In this document: positions 34,295 through 43,467 of the stretch, piece by piece
Position numbering within the stretch: the first letter of the stretch is position 1
How the letters are laid out: every line of letters begins with the position of its first letter
Assembly: GCF_000959365.1 (NCBI RefSeq)
Contig: NZ_CP009555.1
Span: 1,674,001-1,738,000, forward strand
Length of the DNA: 64,000 nt
Source of the DNA: Burkholderia oklahomensis C6786
Lineage (GTDB): Bacteria > Pseudomonadota > Gammaproteobacteria > Burkholderiales > Burkholderiaceae
Direction of reading: 5' to 3'
The notes under the pieces: model-generated
The model's database searches: none
What the model saw: only the letters and a program-made list of their open reading frames with translations
What the model was told of the DNA's origin: nothing
Made by a program: the position numbers and the translations under genes

Positions 34295-35158
34295 TCAGAA
34301 CGCGGCGGGCCGCCACTTCAGGAGCCGCTTCTCGAGCCGCGTCAGCAGGAAGTCGGCAGCGAGCGCCACGACGGCGAGCACGATCATCGCGGCAAACACG
34401 CCGCTCGCGTTGAACGCGCCCTGAGCGGTCGAGATTAGCAGGCCGATGCCTTGCTTGGAACCCAGAAATTCCCCGACGACCGCGCCGACGAGCGCGAAGC
34501 CGAAGCTCACGTGCAGGCTCGCGAGAATCCAGCTGAGCGCGGACGGAATCACGACGGACGTCGTGATCTGCCGGCGCGACGCGCCGAGGATCTGCGCGTT
34601 CGCGATCAGATAGCGGTCCGCTTCGCGCACGCCCTGGAACGCGTTGCCGAACACGACGAAGAACACCATCACGACCGCGAGCGCGATCTTCGACGCCATC
34701 CCGAGGCCGAGCGCGATCACGAATATCGAGCCGAGCACGACGCGCGGAATCGAGTTCGCGATCTGGATGTAAAGACCGAACACGTCGGCGAGCAGCTTGT
34801 TGCGGCCGAGCACGATTCCGCAGAAGACGCCCGCGACCGAGCCGATCAGGAAGCCGGCGATCGTCTCCTCGAGCGTCACCCAGACCTGCAGCAGCAGCGG
34901 GCCCTGCGACGTGCCGTTGACGAACCAGTCCTGGATCTGCGCGACGATCAGCGACGGCATCGAGAAGAAGAACGGGTCGATCCACTTGAGCCGCGCGGCG
35001 ATTTCCCAGCCGCCCAGCGTGACGACGAGCACCGCGATGCGCAGCCCGACGATCAGGTGCCGGCGCCGCCGCAGCCGGCGCTGCGCGGCGCGCTCTTCGT
35101 CCTCGAGCGATGTGGTGGGGGTGGTGCCGAGCGGCGTCGGAAGCGTCATGTCAGTCAT
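34295..35158 (-). CDS. ABC transporter permease (SsuC/TauC/NrtB family)
   Basis: 287-residue inner-membrane permease with about six hydrophobic segments after a charged N-terminus. The EAA-type coupling loop is at about EADRYLIANAQILGASRRQI. This family partners with NMT1/SsuA-like binding proteins to import sulfonates, taurine, nitrate, thiamine precursors or aromatic acids. Last gene of a three-gene operon, starting 18 bp after the ATPase stop. Confidence 0.9.
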   Translation of the reverse strand: MTDMTLPTPLGTTPTTSLEDEERAAQRRLRRRRHLIVGLRIAVLVVTLGGWEIAARLKWIDPFFFSMPSLIVAQIQDWFVNGTSQGPLLLQVWVTLEETIAGFLIGSVAGVFCGIVLGRNKLLADVFGLYIQIANSIPRVVLGSIFVIALGLGMASKIALAVVMVFFVVFGNAFQGVREADRYLIANAQILGASRRQITTSVVIPSALSWILASLHVSFGFALVGAVVGEFLGSKQGIGLLISTAQGAFNASGVFAAMIVLAVVALAADFLLTRLEKRLLKWRPAAF

Positions 35159-35176
35159 GCTCCAGTCCTTTCCTGT

Positions 35177-35974
35177 TTATCCGATCTGCACTTCTTCGCG
35201 CAGATCGTGCCAAATGTCCTTCGAGATTTCGATGAAGCGCTGCTCGTAGCGCACTTCCGACGTGACGCGCGGGCGCGGCAGGTCGATCTCGTACACGCGC
35301 TTGAGCGTCGCCGGGCGCGACGTCAGCACGAATACACGGTCCGCGAGCGCGATCGCCTCTTCGAGATCGTGCGTGACGAACACCACCGAGCCCTTGTTCG
35401 CCGACCAGAGCTGCAGCAGCTCGTCCTGCATCAGCGTGCGCGTCTGCATGTCGAGCGCCGAGAACGGCTCGTCCATCAGCAGGATTTCCGGCTGGTTGAT
35501 GAACGTCTGCGCGAGCGCGACGCGCTTTCTCATGCCGCCCGACAACTGGTGCGGGTAGTGCTTCGTGAATTTGTCGAGCCCGACGCGGCGGATCCATTCC
35601 TCCGCCTGCGCGTACGCGGATTCCTTCGAGCGGCCGCGAAACATCGGGCCGGCCGCGACGTTGTCGATCACCGTGCGCCACGGGAACACCGCGTCGGCCT
35701 GAAACACGAAGCCGATCCGGGGATCGATGCCGTCGACGGGCTTGCCCATCACGCGGACCTCGCCCGACGCGGGCTTGAGGAGCCCCGTGATCATGTTGAG
35801 CGTCGTCGATTTGCCGCAGCCCGTCGGGCCGACGATCGCGACGAATTCGCCGCGCGCGACCGACATCGTGAAGTCGTGCAGCGCGACGGTTGCACGGCCG
35901 TCCGGCGAGATGAAGCGGCACGACACGTTGCGAAACTCGATCGCGGGTGCATTGGCCGAAACATGTTGATTCAT
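35177..35974 (-). CDS. ABC transporter ATPase (SsuB/TauB family)
   Basis: 265-residue ATPase with Walker A GPTGCGKST (about 48-56), signature HQLSGGMRKRVALAQ, Walker B ILLMDEPFSALD and H-loop VVFVTHDLEEA. Length and motifs are standard for nitrate/sulfonate-type importers. It is followed after 18 bp by the permease gene and preceded after about 94 bp by the binding-protein gene. Confidence 0.92.
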   Translation of the reverse strand: MNQHVSANAPAIEFRNVSCRFISPDGRATVALHDFTMSVARGEFVAIVGPTGCGKSTTLNMITGLLKPASGEVRVMGKPVDGIDPRIGFVFQADAVFPWRTVIDNVAAGPMFRGRSKESAYAQAEEWIRRVGLDKFTKHYPHQLSGGMRKRVALAQTFINQPEILLMDEPFSALDMQTRTLMQDELLQLWSANKGSVVFVTHDLEEAIALADRVFVLTSRPATLKRVYEIDLPRPRVTSEVRYEQRFIEISKDIWHDLREEVQIG

Positions 35975-36068
35975 CGCTTGAAGTCCTGCATCGAAACCGG
36001 CGCCTCCGTGCGGCGCCGGCGGCCCTCGTGAGCCTGGTTCAAAACTGGCTGCTTGTCGTTCGGATCGC

Positions 36069-37082
36069 TTACTTCGCGTTCACGAACTCGTTCGTATAAG
36101 TCTTCGACAGATCGATGTGCTTGCCCTTCACCGAAGGATTGAACGCGGACAGCACCTTCAGCACGGTCGCCGGACCGTCGGCGGGCATCTTGCCGTCGGG
36201 CGTGTACATCGGCAGCGACGCCTTCAGCGCGCTCGCGTAGAGCGCCTTGTCCTTCTGGTAGTCGGCGGGCATCTTCGCGGCGATTTCTTCCGCGCTGTGC
36301 GTGTGGATGAACTGCATCGTGCGCGCGAACGCATGCGCGAGCTTCGTCGCCTCCGCCTTGTGCGTGTCGGCCCATGCGGACTGCACGTACAGGCTCGCCG
36401 CCGGATACGTGCCGCCGAGCGCGGCGCGCGTGCCGTCGAGCGTGCGCATGTCGACGAGCGCCTTCGCGTCGCCGCTCTTCTCGAGCACCGACACGGTCGG
36501 CTCGGTCGTCATCCCCGCGTCGATGCGGCCCTGCTTCACCGCGGCGATGAAGCTCGCGTCCGCGCCGACGGGCAGCATCGTGTACTGGTTCGCCGCGACC
36601 CCGTGCTGCTGCGCGAGGTACTGCGTGAGGAAGCTCGTCGACGAGCCGAGGCCCGTCACGCCGAGCGTCTTGCCCTTCACGTCGGCCATCGACTTGATCG
36701 ATCCGGCCGCCTTCGTCGACACCATCTCGACCTCGCCCGGCACCTGGCAGAGCACCGCGATCGCCTTCACGTCCTTGCCCTTGCTCTGCAGGTCGATCGT
36801 GTGATCATAGAAGCCGACGACGCCCTGCACCGCGCCCGCGAGCAGTTCGTTCTCGGCGTCGACGCCGGCCGGCTGCGACTGCAGGTCGACGTCGAGCCCT
36901 TCGGCCTTGAAGTAGCCGAGCTCCTGCGTGAGGCGCGCGGGCAGGTAGATGAGCTTCGTGATGCCGCCCACCATGATCGTGATCTTGCCGCCGTCGTCGG
37001 CGAAGGCCGACTGCGAAGCGAAGCCGAAGGACAGGCCTGCCGCGACCGCGGCCAAGCTGAGCGCGCGAAGAGTGGTGCGCAT
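36069..37082 (-). CDS. ABC transporter substrate-binding protein (SsuA/THI5/NMT1-like)
   Basis: 337-residue periplasmic protein. The signal peptide MRTTLRALSLAAVAAGLSFG ends at SAFADDG. The mature start ITIMVGGITKLIYLPARLTQ and the ELGYFKAEGLDVDLQSQPAG block are hallmarks of the NMT1/SsuA superfamily. ATG 37082 is preferred to 37163, which adds 27 non-signal residues. It delivers substrate to the permease and ATPase encoded just downstream. The ligand could be an alkanesulfonate, an aromatic acid or a pyrimidine; there are no sulfonate monooxygenase genes nearby to decide. Confidence 0.88.
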   Translation of the reverse strand: MRTTLRALSLAAVAAGLSFGFASQSAFADDGGKITIMVGGITKLIYLPARLTQELGYFKAEGLDVDLQSQPAGVDAENELLAGAVQGVVGFYDHTIDLQSKGKDVKAIAVLCQVPGEVEMVSTKAAGSIKSMADVKGKTLGVTGLGSSTSFLTQYLAQQHGVAANQYTMLPVGADASFIAAVKQGRIDAGMTTEPTVSVLEKSGDAKALVDMRTLDGTRAALGGTYPAASLYVQSAWADTHKAEATKLAHAFARTMQFIHTHSAEEIAAKMPADYQKDKALYASALKASLPMYTPDGKMPADGPATVLKVLSAFNPSVKGKHIDLSKTYTNEFVNAK

Positions 37083-37240
37083 CGGGAGTCTCCAATGTTG
37101 TCTGTATGAGGCGACGCTTGCTGCATCGTCGAGACGAGTATAGGGAGACGAAGCCTTCCGCAACCTTTCGCGGGCGCGGCTTTCTTTTAGGGGTTTTCCA
37201 GCAAGGCCGGGACCGGCGGGGCGGGGGCTGTCTGGTCGCG

Positions 37241-37762
37241 CTAACCCAAGCCCAGCATCGCAAGCGCGCCGAGCCGGTTCGCCGCCCAGCCCGCGCCGTA
37301 CAGGCCGATGCCGAAGATCGCGTGCGTGACGACGCTATGGAAGCGCGCGGCCGCCGGGCGCGGCGTGCGGCTCGCCGCGATGCCGGCGCCCATCGCCGGC
37401 TGCATCACGAGAAACGGCGCCGCGACGCTGCCGATGCCGACGATAAGCGCGGGCCCGGGCGTCGGACGATACGCCCAGCCGAGCCCCCAGAGCGCGAGCA
37501 GCAGCGCCGCGAACGCGACGCCGATCAGGTAATGCGCGAGCCAGCCGATCGCGCGCTCGCCCGGCACGCGCGGCGACGCGGCGATCGGCGCGTGGCGCAA
37601 GCGTCCGCGCGCCAGATGGCCGAGCCAGCGGCCGACGAGCCCGTAGTCGAGCGACGGAACGCCGAAGCACCGTTTGCGCACGAGCGCCCAGACGTCCATT
37701 GCCGCCGTCGCGCCCGTGCCGATCAGCAGCGCGCAGACCGGATAAGCGAGCGCGCCAGACAC
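37241..37762 (-). CDS. DUF2938-family membrane protein
   Basis: 173-residue membrane protein of unknown function with four hydrophobic segments (about 5-22, 76-96, 103-125, 143-170). Conserved-looking features include AAMDVWALVRKRCFGVPSLDYGLVGRW near the start. It begins 22 bp after the methyltransferase stop and is probably co-transcribed with it from the MerR-controlled promoter. Confidence 0.7.
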   Translation of the reverse strand: MSGALAYPVCALLIGTGATAAMDVWALVRKRCFGVPSLDYGLVGRWLGHLARGRLRHAPIAASPRVPGERAIGWLAHYLIGVAFAALLLALWGLGWAYRPTPGPALIVGIGSVAAPFLVMQPAMGAGIAASRTPRPAAARFHSVVTHAIFGIGLYGAGWAANRLGALAMLGLG

Positions 37763-37784
37763 CGGCCGCCTCCTTGCGCTGGGA

Positions 37785-38636
37785 TCACTTTGCCGGCGCC
37801 CGGGCGCCGGCCAGCCAGCACGCGGCCGTGAAGCGCACGTCGGCGCCGCGCACGTATGGATCGAAAGCGGCGCGGACCGCGTCGACGACCCGTGCGCGCG
37901 CCGGCTCGTCGAGGTCCGGAAGAATCTGGCCGACCGGACCGAGCCGGCTGAAATGGCCGGCCAGCTCCCGTGCGGGCAGCGTGCACTCGACGTCGATCGG
38001 CCGCACGTCGATTCCGCACCAGCCGCTTTCGGCGAGGATCGACTGGACCCGCCGCCCGTCGCCGAAGAAGAACTGGCCGGGCGCGTCCGGCTGCCGGGCG
38101 GGCAGGTTCGGCAGCAGCGGCGCGGCGGCGCGTTCCGCCGTCGTCATGAATGGATTCTCCGCGGCGCTGCGCCATGCGACGAACGCGAGCGCAGCCCCGG
38201 GCGTCGCGGCGTGCAGCAGGTTCGCGAATGCGTCGACGGCGTTCTCGAAGAACATCACGCCGAAACGCGAAATGATCGTATCGAAGCTCGCCGGCGCGAA
38301 CGCATGGGTCTGCGCGTCCGCGCGAACGAAGCGCGCCGGCGCGCCTTCGCGCTCGGCGCGGCCGCGCGCGGCGGCGATCAGCGGCTCCGACACGTCGACG
38401 CCGACGCAGCGGCCCCGCTCGCCGAGGAGCCGCGCGACGGCGAGCGTCGTCGCCCCTGCGCCGCAGCCGACGTCGAGCACATGCCGCCCGTCGCCGGCTC
38501 GCACCGCCTCGACGAGCAGCTCGGCGAACGGCTCGAACATCCGGTCGAGCACCTGCTGCGCGTCGACCCACGCGGCACCCGCGCGGCCGTTCCAGTGGGC
38601 CGCCTGTCCGTTGTCGGTCCGATGCGTGACGTTCAT
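37785..38636 (-). CDS. class I SAM-dependent methyltransferase
   Basis: 283-residue methyltransferase with SAM-binding motif I HVLDVGCGAGATTLAVA (about 51-67), an acidic residue after the second strand (CVGVDVSEP), and motif FDTIISRFGVMFFE. It starts with a short segment NGQAAHWNGRAGAAWVDAQQ typical of UbiE/Methyltransf_25-like enzymes. The substrate is unknown. Divergent from a MerR-family gene across 75 bp carrying a palindromic operator, so its expression is probably controlled by that regulator. Confidence 0.85.
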   Translation of the reverse strand: MNVTHRTDNGQAAHWNGRAGAAWVDAQQVLDRMFEPFAELLVEAVRAGDGRHVLDVGCGAGATTLAVARLLGERGRCVGVDVSEPLIAAARGRAEREGAPARFVRADAQTHAFAPASFDTIISRFGVMFFENAVDAFANLLHAATPGAALAFVAWRSAAENPFMTTAERAAAPLLPNLPARQPDAPGQFFFGDGRRVQSILAESGWCGIDVRPIDVECTLPARELAGHFSRLGPVGQILPDLDEPARARVVDAVRAAFDPYVRGADVRFTAACWLAGARAPAK

Positions 38637-38687
38637 CGTCGTTCTCCAGTGCTTGCCTTCGAGAGGCCGGAGCTACACTGTGCCAAT

Positions 38688-38707
38688 TCAAGTCGACTTG
38701 AGGTCAA
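38688..38707 (-). promoter_or_regulatory. MerR-type operator/promoter between divergent genes
   Basis: TCAAGTCGACTTGA (38688-38701) is a perfect 14-bp palindrome. On the minus strand TTGACC (38707-38702) directly precedes it, and a weak -10 (CACAGT) follows after 19 bases. A long 19-bp spacer with the dyad inside it is the hallmark of MerR-activated promoters. It would drive the methyltransferase gene and lies 10 bp before the MerR start. Confidence 0.65.
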
Positions 38708-38711
38708 GAGC

Positions 38712-39140
38712 GTGGCAAACCTGGATATCGCCGAGGTCGCGCAACAGTCCGGCGTGCCCGCGTCGACGCTGCGGTTCTACGAGGAAAAGGGGCTGATCGC
38801 ATCGACCGGCAGGCGAGGGCTGCGCCGGGTGTTCGACGCCCGCGTGCTCGAACGGCTCGCGCTGATCGCGCTCGGGCGCGCCGCCGGCTTCTCGCTCGAC
38901 GAGATCGCAGCGATGTTCGACGCGCAAGGGCGGCCGAGCATCGACCGGAAAATGCTCGCGGCGAAGGCGGACGAGCTCGACGGGACGATCCGCAAGCTGA
39001 TCTCGATGCGCGACGGCTTGCGGCACGCGGCCGCGTGCAGCGCGCCGAGCCACATGGAATGCCCGAAGTTCCGCCGTATCCTGAGGGCCGCGTCCGGCGC
39101 GCGCAAGACGAAGAAGGCGCCGCTGCCGCCGCGCGGCTAG
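38712..39140 (+). CDS. MerR-family transcriptional regulator
   Basis: 142-residue regulator starting at GTG 38712. The winged HTH reads IAEVAQQSGVPASTLRFYEE, then KGLIAS and RRVFDARVLERLALIALGRA. The dimerisation helix (about 75-110) is followed by CSAPSHMEC, two cysteines that could bind metal or sense redox or electrophiles. No ATG lies in a suitable place; the GTG is the only start that keeps the HTH intact near the N-terminus. Close to the CadR/SoxR-like and helix-turn-helix-only MerR groups. Divergent from the methyltransferase/DUF2938 operon. Confidence 0.85.
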   Translation: MANLDIAEVAQQSGVPASTLRFYEEKGLIASTGRRGLRRVFDARVLERLALIALGRAAGFSLDEIAAMFDAQGRPSIDRKMLAAKADELDGTIRKLISMRDGLRHAAACSAPSHMECPKFRRILRAASGARKTKKAPLPPRG

Positions 39141-39366
39141 GTTCGGAAGTTTCGGAGGGCGCGCGCCAGAACGCCGTCGTCGCCGTTGCCTGTGCCGTCG
39201 GCGAAGGCAGGGAGGAAGGCCGGGATGGAGGCAAAGCGGGTGCCTGCGGCCGATGGCCGGCAACCGCCGCTGGACAGCCCGGCCGCACGGCGCATCGCCG
39301 CAGGCTTCGTTCGTATCGGCGTGTTCACCGGCGCGCCGCGCTCCAGCGCCGCCGCGCGTGCACCGC

Positions 39367-40149
39367 TCAATGCAACCCGGCCGCGACGCGCCCGACGAGA
39401 TCGACGCCGGTATCGAAGAGCCGCCCGACGAACGGAACCAGGTTCGGCGCCATCAACTGGACAAGCAGCAGGCCGACCAGCATCGTCACCGGAAAGCCGA
39501 CCTGGAAGATCCCGATCTGCGGCGCGGCGCGGTTCAGGATCCCGAGCGCGAGGTTCGCGATCAACAGCGCGGCGACGACGGGCAGCGCGAGCAGAAGCCC
39601 CATCTCGAAAATCGCCGCGCCGAACGCAACGATCGTCTGCCAGCCGGGCGCGCGCAGCAGGCCGGCCGAGATCGGCACGAGCCTGAACGAATCGACGAGC
39701 GCGGCGAACACCTGCAGATGCCCGTCGAACGCGAGAAACGCGAGGATCGCGATCGCGTTCAGGAAGCGGCCCATCACGGGCGTCGCGCCGCTCGCGTGCG
39801 GATCGAAGAAGGTCGCGAAGCCGAGCCCCATCGACAGGCCGATGATGTCGCCCGCCGCCTCGATCGCGGCGAACACGATCTGCATCGTGAAGCCGAGCGC
39901 CGCGCCGATCAGGAACTGATTGACGATGATCCACACGCCCTGCGCGGAGAACACGGTGACGACGGGCATCGGTCCGAGCGTCGGCGCGACGACGAGCGCC
40001 ATGAAGCCCGCGAGCCCGATCTTCACGCGCACGGGCGTCGCGCGGTGGCCCGTCACCGGCGCGGTCGCGACGAGCGCGAGCATCCGCACGAACGGCCACA
40101 GAAACGCGGTGAGCCAGCCGTTCAGTTGCGCGTAGGTGACGGAGAACAT
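39367..40149 (-). CDS. fliR: flagellar export-gate protein FliR
   Basis: 260-residue inner-membrane subunit of the flagellar type III export gate (FliPQR). About six hydrophobic segments, with family blocks FVRMLALVATAPVTGHRATP and AALGFTMQIVFAAIEAAGDI, and the LALPVVAALLIANLALGILN helix. ATG 40149 (MFSVTYAQLN) is chosen because an upstream in-frame ATG adds 45 unrelated residues. Last gene of the fliL-to-R operon. Confidence 0.93.
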   Translation of the reverse strand: MFSVTYAQLNGWLTAFLWPFVRMLALVATAPVTGHRATPVRVKIGLAGFMALVVAPTLGPMPVVTVFSAQGVWIIVNQFLIGAALGFTMQIVFAAIEAAGDIIGLSMGLGFATFFDPHASGATPVMGRFLNAIAILAFLAFDGHLQVFAALVDSFRLVPISAGLLRAPGWQTIVAFGAAIFEMGLLLALPVVAALLIANLALGILNRAAPQIGIFQVGFPVTMLVGLLLVQLMAPNLVPFVGRLFDTGVDLVGRVAAGLH

Positions 40150-40211
40150 CGGTCGATGGCGGAAGCGGGGCGGGGCGGAAAAAGCGGACGAGAGCGCCGC
40201 GCTCGGCGGCA

Positions 40212-40484
40212 TCAGCCCGCGCCGAGCGTCGCGACGCGCAGCAGGATCTCGCGCAGGTAGTCGGTCATCGTCGACAGCATCCACGGACCGGCGATCACCA
40301 TCGTCGCGGCAACCGCGAGCAGCTTCGGGATGAACGACAGCGTCGCCTCGTTGATCTGCGTCGCCGCCTGGAACAGGCTCACGACGAGGCCGACCGCGAG
40401 CGCGACGAGCAGAAGGGGCGCGGCGAGCAACAGGCCGATGTACATCGCCTGATGCGCGAGCGTCATCACGTTTTCGGGGGTCAT
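40212..40484 (-). CDS. fliQ: flagellar export-gate protein FliQ
   Basis: 90-residue protein with two membrane hairpin helices, starting MTPENVMTLAHQAMYIGLLL. The conserved FQAATQINEATLSFIPKLL loop is diagnostic of FliQ. It winds around FliP/FliR in the export gate. It starts 10 bp after the fliP stop, and fliR starts 62 bp after its own stop. Confidence 0.95.
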   Translation of the reverse strand: MTPENVMTLAHQAMYIGLLLAAPLLLVALAVGLVVSLFQAATQINEATLSFIPKLLAVAATMVIAGPWMLSTMTDYLREILLRVATLGAG

Positions 40485-40494
40485 CTCGCCTCTC

Positions 40495-41256
40495 CTAGGT
40501 GAAGCTCTGCGCGAGCGAGCCGATCAGGAGCTGCCAGCCGTCGACGAGCACGAACAGCATCAGCTTGAACGGCAGCGACACCGTCGCGGGCGACACCATC
40601 ATCATCCCCATCGACATCAGCACGCTCGCGACGACCATGTCGATGATGAGGAACGGGATGAAGATCGTGAAGCCGATCTGGAAGCCCGTCTTCAGCTCGC
40701 TCGTGACGAACGCGGGCACGAGGAGCGACAGCGGCACGTCCTCCGGCCCCTGCATCGGCGCCGCCTTCGAGATCTTCGCGAACAGCGCGAGATCGGTCTC
40801 GCGCGTCTGCTTCAGCATGAACCCCTTGAACGGCGCGGTGCCGCGCTGGACCGCCTGGTCCATCTGCAGCGTGCCTTCGGAAAACGGCTTGTACGCGTCG
40901 GCGTAAGCCTTGTCGAGCACGGGCGACATCACGAACAGCGTGAGGAACAGCGCGAGGCCGACGAGCACCTGGTTCGGCGGCGTCGACGCGGTGCCGAGCG
41001 CCTGCCGCAGCAGCGACAGCACGATGATGATCCGCGTGAAGCTCGTCATCATCAGCAGCATCGCCGGCAGGAACGACAGCATCGTGAGCAGCAGCATCGT
41101 CTGCACGCTCAGCGAGTAGGTCGTGCCGCCGTTCGGGCCGGGCGCCGAGTTCAATGCCGGCAAACCGGCCGCCTGCGCGCAGGCGAGCGCCGGCGCGAGG
41201 CCGATGGCGAGCGCGGGCAGCCAGCGCACGGCGCCGCGCAACAGGATGGTCTTCAT
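40495..41256 (-). CDS. fliP: flagellar export-gate protein FliP
   Basis: 253-residue core subunit of the export channel. A cleavable signal peptide (to about ACAQA) precedes the diagnostic blocks [20 protein letters not shown] and [20 protein letters not shown]. The C-terminal helices include [23 protein letters not shown] 41256 places the signal peptide at the N-terminus; an in-frame ATG at 41325, right after the fliO stop, would add 23 residues. Confidence 0.95.
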   Translation of the reverse strand: MKTILLRGAVRWLPALAIGLAPALACAQAAGLPALNSAPGPNGGTTYSLSVQTMLLLTMLSFLPAMLLMMTSFTRIIIVLSLLRQALGTASTPPNQVLVGLALFLTLFVMSPVLDKAYADAYKPFSEGTLQMDQAVQRGTAPFKGFMLKQTRETDLALFAKISKAAPMQGPEDVPLSLLVPAFVTSELKTGFQIGFTIFIPFLIIDMVVASVLMSMGMMMVSPATVSLPFKLMLFVLVDGWQLLIGSLAQSFT

Positions 41257-41326
41257 CGAACGACGGTCGGAGTGGGCGCGCGCGGCGGAATGCGCGCGCG
41301 GCGCGACGAAACGAAGGCGCGACATC

Positions 41327-41956
41327 TCAGCGATCCTTGCCGCCGTCGCGCTTGAGGCGCTTCGCGGCTTCGCCGAGCATCGCGTCGCGAAAGCGCGCCC
41401 CGAAGGACGTGCCCGTGGGGTACTGGCCGAACGCGCCGGAGCGCGGCGTGCCGTCCGGCGCGCCGGGCATCCCGCCGCCCGCGGACACGCCGCCGGGCGC
41501 GCCGATCACCCCCGCCGAGCCGGCGGGCAGCGTGTGCAGCAGGCGCACGTTGCCGGGCGCGACGCCGAGCACGAGCCACGTATCGCCGATCTCGACGACG
41601 GTCGCGCTTTCCTTGCCGCCGACCGCGACGCTCGCGACGACCTTCAGCGCGCCGCCGCGACGAGACGGCTGGAAGCCGAAGCGCCGCGCGAGCCAGGCGC
41701 AGCCGAACACGAGGCCGATCACGATCGCGAGCCCGACGAGCGTCTGCAGCACCGCGCCGACGCCGAGCGACGGCGCGGCCGAACCGACGACGACGCCCGA
41801 CGCGATCGACGCCGCGTGATTCACCGCGTTCATGTCGGCGGCCGATGCGGGCAGCGCCGCCGCGCCGCTCGCGAACGCGGCGAGCCCGGCGAGCGGGCGC
41901 GCGACGCGCACGGCCGGCCGGCGCGTCGAAACGAGCGGCGCGACGCGCGGTTTCAT
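41327..41956 (-). CDS. fliO: flagellar biosynthesis protein FliO
   Basis: 209-residue protein. A Lys/Arg-containing leader, one main membrane segment ([20 protein letters not shown], about 72-91) and a cytoplasmic domain with the FliO-typical [20 protein letters not shown] and [17 protein letters not shown]. FliO assists FliP assembly. Rather long for FliO because of an Ala/Gly-rich N-terminus and a Gly/Pro-rich insertion near residues 158-178. Start overlaps the fliN stop by 4 bp. Confidence 0.9.
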   Translation of the reverse strand: MKPRVAPLVSTRRPAVRVARPLAGLAAFASGAAALPASAADMNAVNHAASIASGVVVGSAAPSLGVGAVLQTLVGLAIVIGLVFGCAWLARRFGFQPSRRGGALKVVASVAVGGKESATVVEIGDTWLVLGVAPGNVRLLHTLPAGSAGVIGAPGGVSAGGGMPGAPDGTPRSGAFGQYPTGTSFGARFRDAMLGEAAKRLKRDGGKDR

Positions 41957-42456
41957 CGGTTCAGCTTCCGGATGCGTTCGGACGGCGTGATGATGTCGGT
42001 GAGCCGGATGCCGAACTTGTCGTTGACGACGACCACTTCGCCCTGCGCGATCAGGCAGCCGTTGACGAGCACGTCCATCGGCTCGCCGGCGAGCCCGTCG
42101 AGCTCGACGACCGAGCCCTGCGCGAGCTGCAGCAGGTTGCGGATCGCGATCTTCGTGCGGCCGAGCTCGACCGTCATCTTGACCGGGATGTCGAGAATCA
42201 GGTCGATGTCGTTGTGCGTCGACGCCGCCGCGGCCTTCGACAGCGGCCGGAACACGCCTGCGCCTGTCGCGCCCGGCTCGATCGGCAACTGGTTCTGCTC
42301 CGCGAGCGCGGCCGCCCAGTCGTCCATGCCGGCGTCTTCCTGCGGCGCGTCGGCGGACGCCTTGCCGGCCGCGGCGGCGCTCATCGCGGCGTCCGCGAAC
42401 GCCTGTTCGTCGACGCCGTCGGTCTCGGGGGTCGAATTCAACTCAGTCATATCCAC
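41953..42456 (-). CDS. fliN: flagellar motor switch protein FliN
   Basis: 167-residue C-ring protein. The N-terminal half is an acidic Ala/Asp-rich linker. The C-terminal SpoA domain (about 85-160) shows DLILDIPVKMTVELGRTKIA and VELDGLAGEPMDVLVNGCLI. Four copies per FliM form the base of the switch. The 14-bp overlap with the end of fliM and the 4-bp overlap with fliO indicate translational coupling. Confidence 0.94.
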   Translation of the reverse strand: MDMTELNSTPETDGVDEQAFADAAMSAAAAGKASADAPQEDAGMDDWAAALAEQNQLPIEPGATGAGVFRPLSKAAAASTHNDIDLILDIPVKMTVELGRTKIAIRNLLQLAQGSVVELDGLAGEPMDVLVNGCLIAQGEVVVVNDKFGIRLTDIITPSERIRKLNR

Positions 42457-43441
42457 CTTCCTTCATCGTGTCGCTTGCGCTGACCATCTTCTGCACGCGC
42501 AACGCGTACTGACCATTGAAAATGCCGTATCCGCACTCCATCACCGGCACGCCGTCGACCTTCGCGGTGAGCGTCTCCGCGATGTCGAGCGGCAGCACGT
42601 CGCCGGCGCGCAGGTTGAGAATCTTCTCGAACGTCGTCGGGATCTCGGCAAGATCCGCGACCAATTCCACCTCGGCCGACTGCACCTGCTGCGACAGCAC
42701 GCGCACCCAGCGGCGATCCACCTCGAGCGCCTCGCCCTGGATCGGCGAGCTGAGCACGTCGCGGATCGGCTCGATCATCGAGTACGGCATGCAGATGTGC
42801 AGCGTGCCGCCCGTCGGGCCGAACTCGATCGAGAACTGCGTGACGATCACGATCTCGTTCGGCGTCGCGACGTTCGCGAACTGCGTGTGCATCTCCGAGC
42901 GCACGAACTCGAACTGCAGCGGCCGCACGCTCTTCCACGCGACCGAGTAGTGCTCGAACACGAGGTTGAGCAGCTTGCCGATGATCCGCTGCTCGGTCGC
43001 CGTGAAGTCGCGGCCCTCGACGCGCGTGTGGAAGCGTCCGTCGCCGCCGAACAGGTTGTCGACGACGAAGAACACGAGGTTCGGATCGAACACGAACAGC
43101 GACGTGCCGCGCAGCGGCTTCACGTGCACGAGGTTCAGATTGGTCGGGATCGGCAGGTTGCGGGTGAACTCGCTGTACTTCTGCACCTTCACCTGGCTCA
43201 CGGAGATTTCCGCCGTGCGCCGCATGAAGTTGAAGATGCCGATCCGCAACAGACGCGCGAAACGATCGTTGATGATCTCGAGGCCGGGCATCCGGCCGCG
43301 GACGATCCGCTCCTGCGTCGCGATGTTGTACGGGCGAACGCCGGACGCTTCGGCCGGTTCGTCGGCCGAGTCGTCTTCGCCCGTGACGCCCTTGAGGAGT
43401 GCATCGACCTCCTCCTGGGACATGAATTCTTCGTGGCCCAT
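42443..43441 (-). CDS. fliM: flagellar motor switch protein FliM
   Basis: 332-residue switch protein that binds CheY-P and sets rotation direction. The N-terminal EFMSQEEVDALLKGVTGED is the CheY-binding and secretin-like start. The middle domain includes YNIATQERIVRGRMPGLEII and the GGDGRFHTRVEGRDFT loop, and the C-terminal SpoA domain ends the chain. ATG 43441 (MGHEEF) is chosen; a second ATG seven codons later (MSQEEV) is possible. Confidence 0.95.
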   Translation of the reverse strand: MGHEEFMSQEEVDALLKGVTGEDDSADEPAEASGVRPYNIATQERIVRGRMPGLEIINDRFARLLRIGIFNFMRRTAEISVSQVKVQKYSEFTRNLPIPTNLNLVHVKPLRGTSLFVFDPNLVFFVVDNLFGGDGRFHTRVEGRDFTATEQRIIGKLLNLVFEHYSVAWKSVRPLQFEFVRSEMHTQFANVATPNEIVIVTQFSIEFGPTGGTLHICMPYSMIEPIRDVLSSPIQGEALEVDRRWVRVLSQQVQSAEVELVADLAEIPTTFEKILNLRAGDVLPLDIAETLTAKVDGVPVMECGYGIFNGQYALRVQKMVSASDTMKEGGYD

Positions 43442-43467
43442 GCGCGTTCGTTCCTTTGCCGGCGGCG

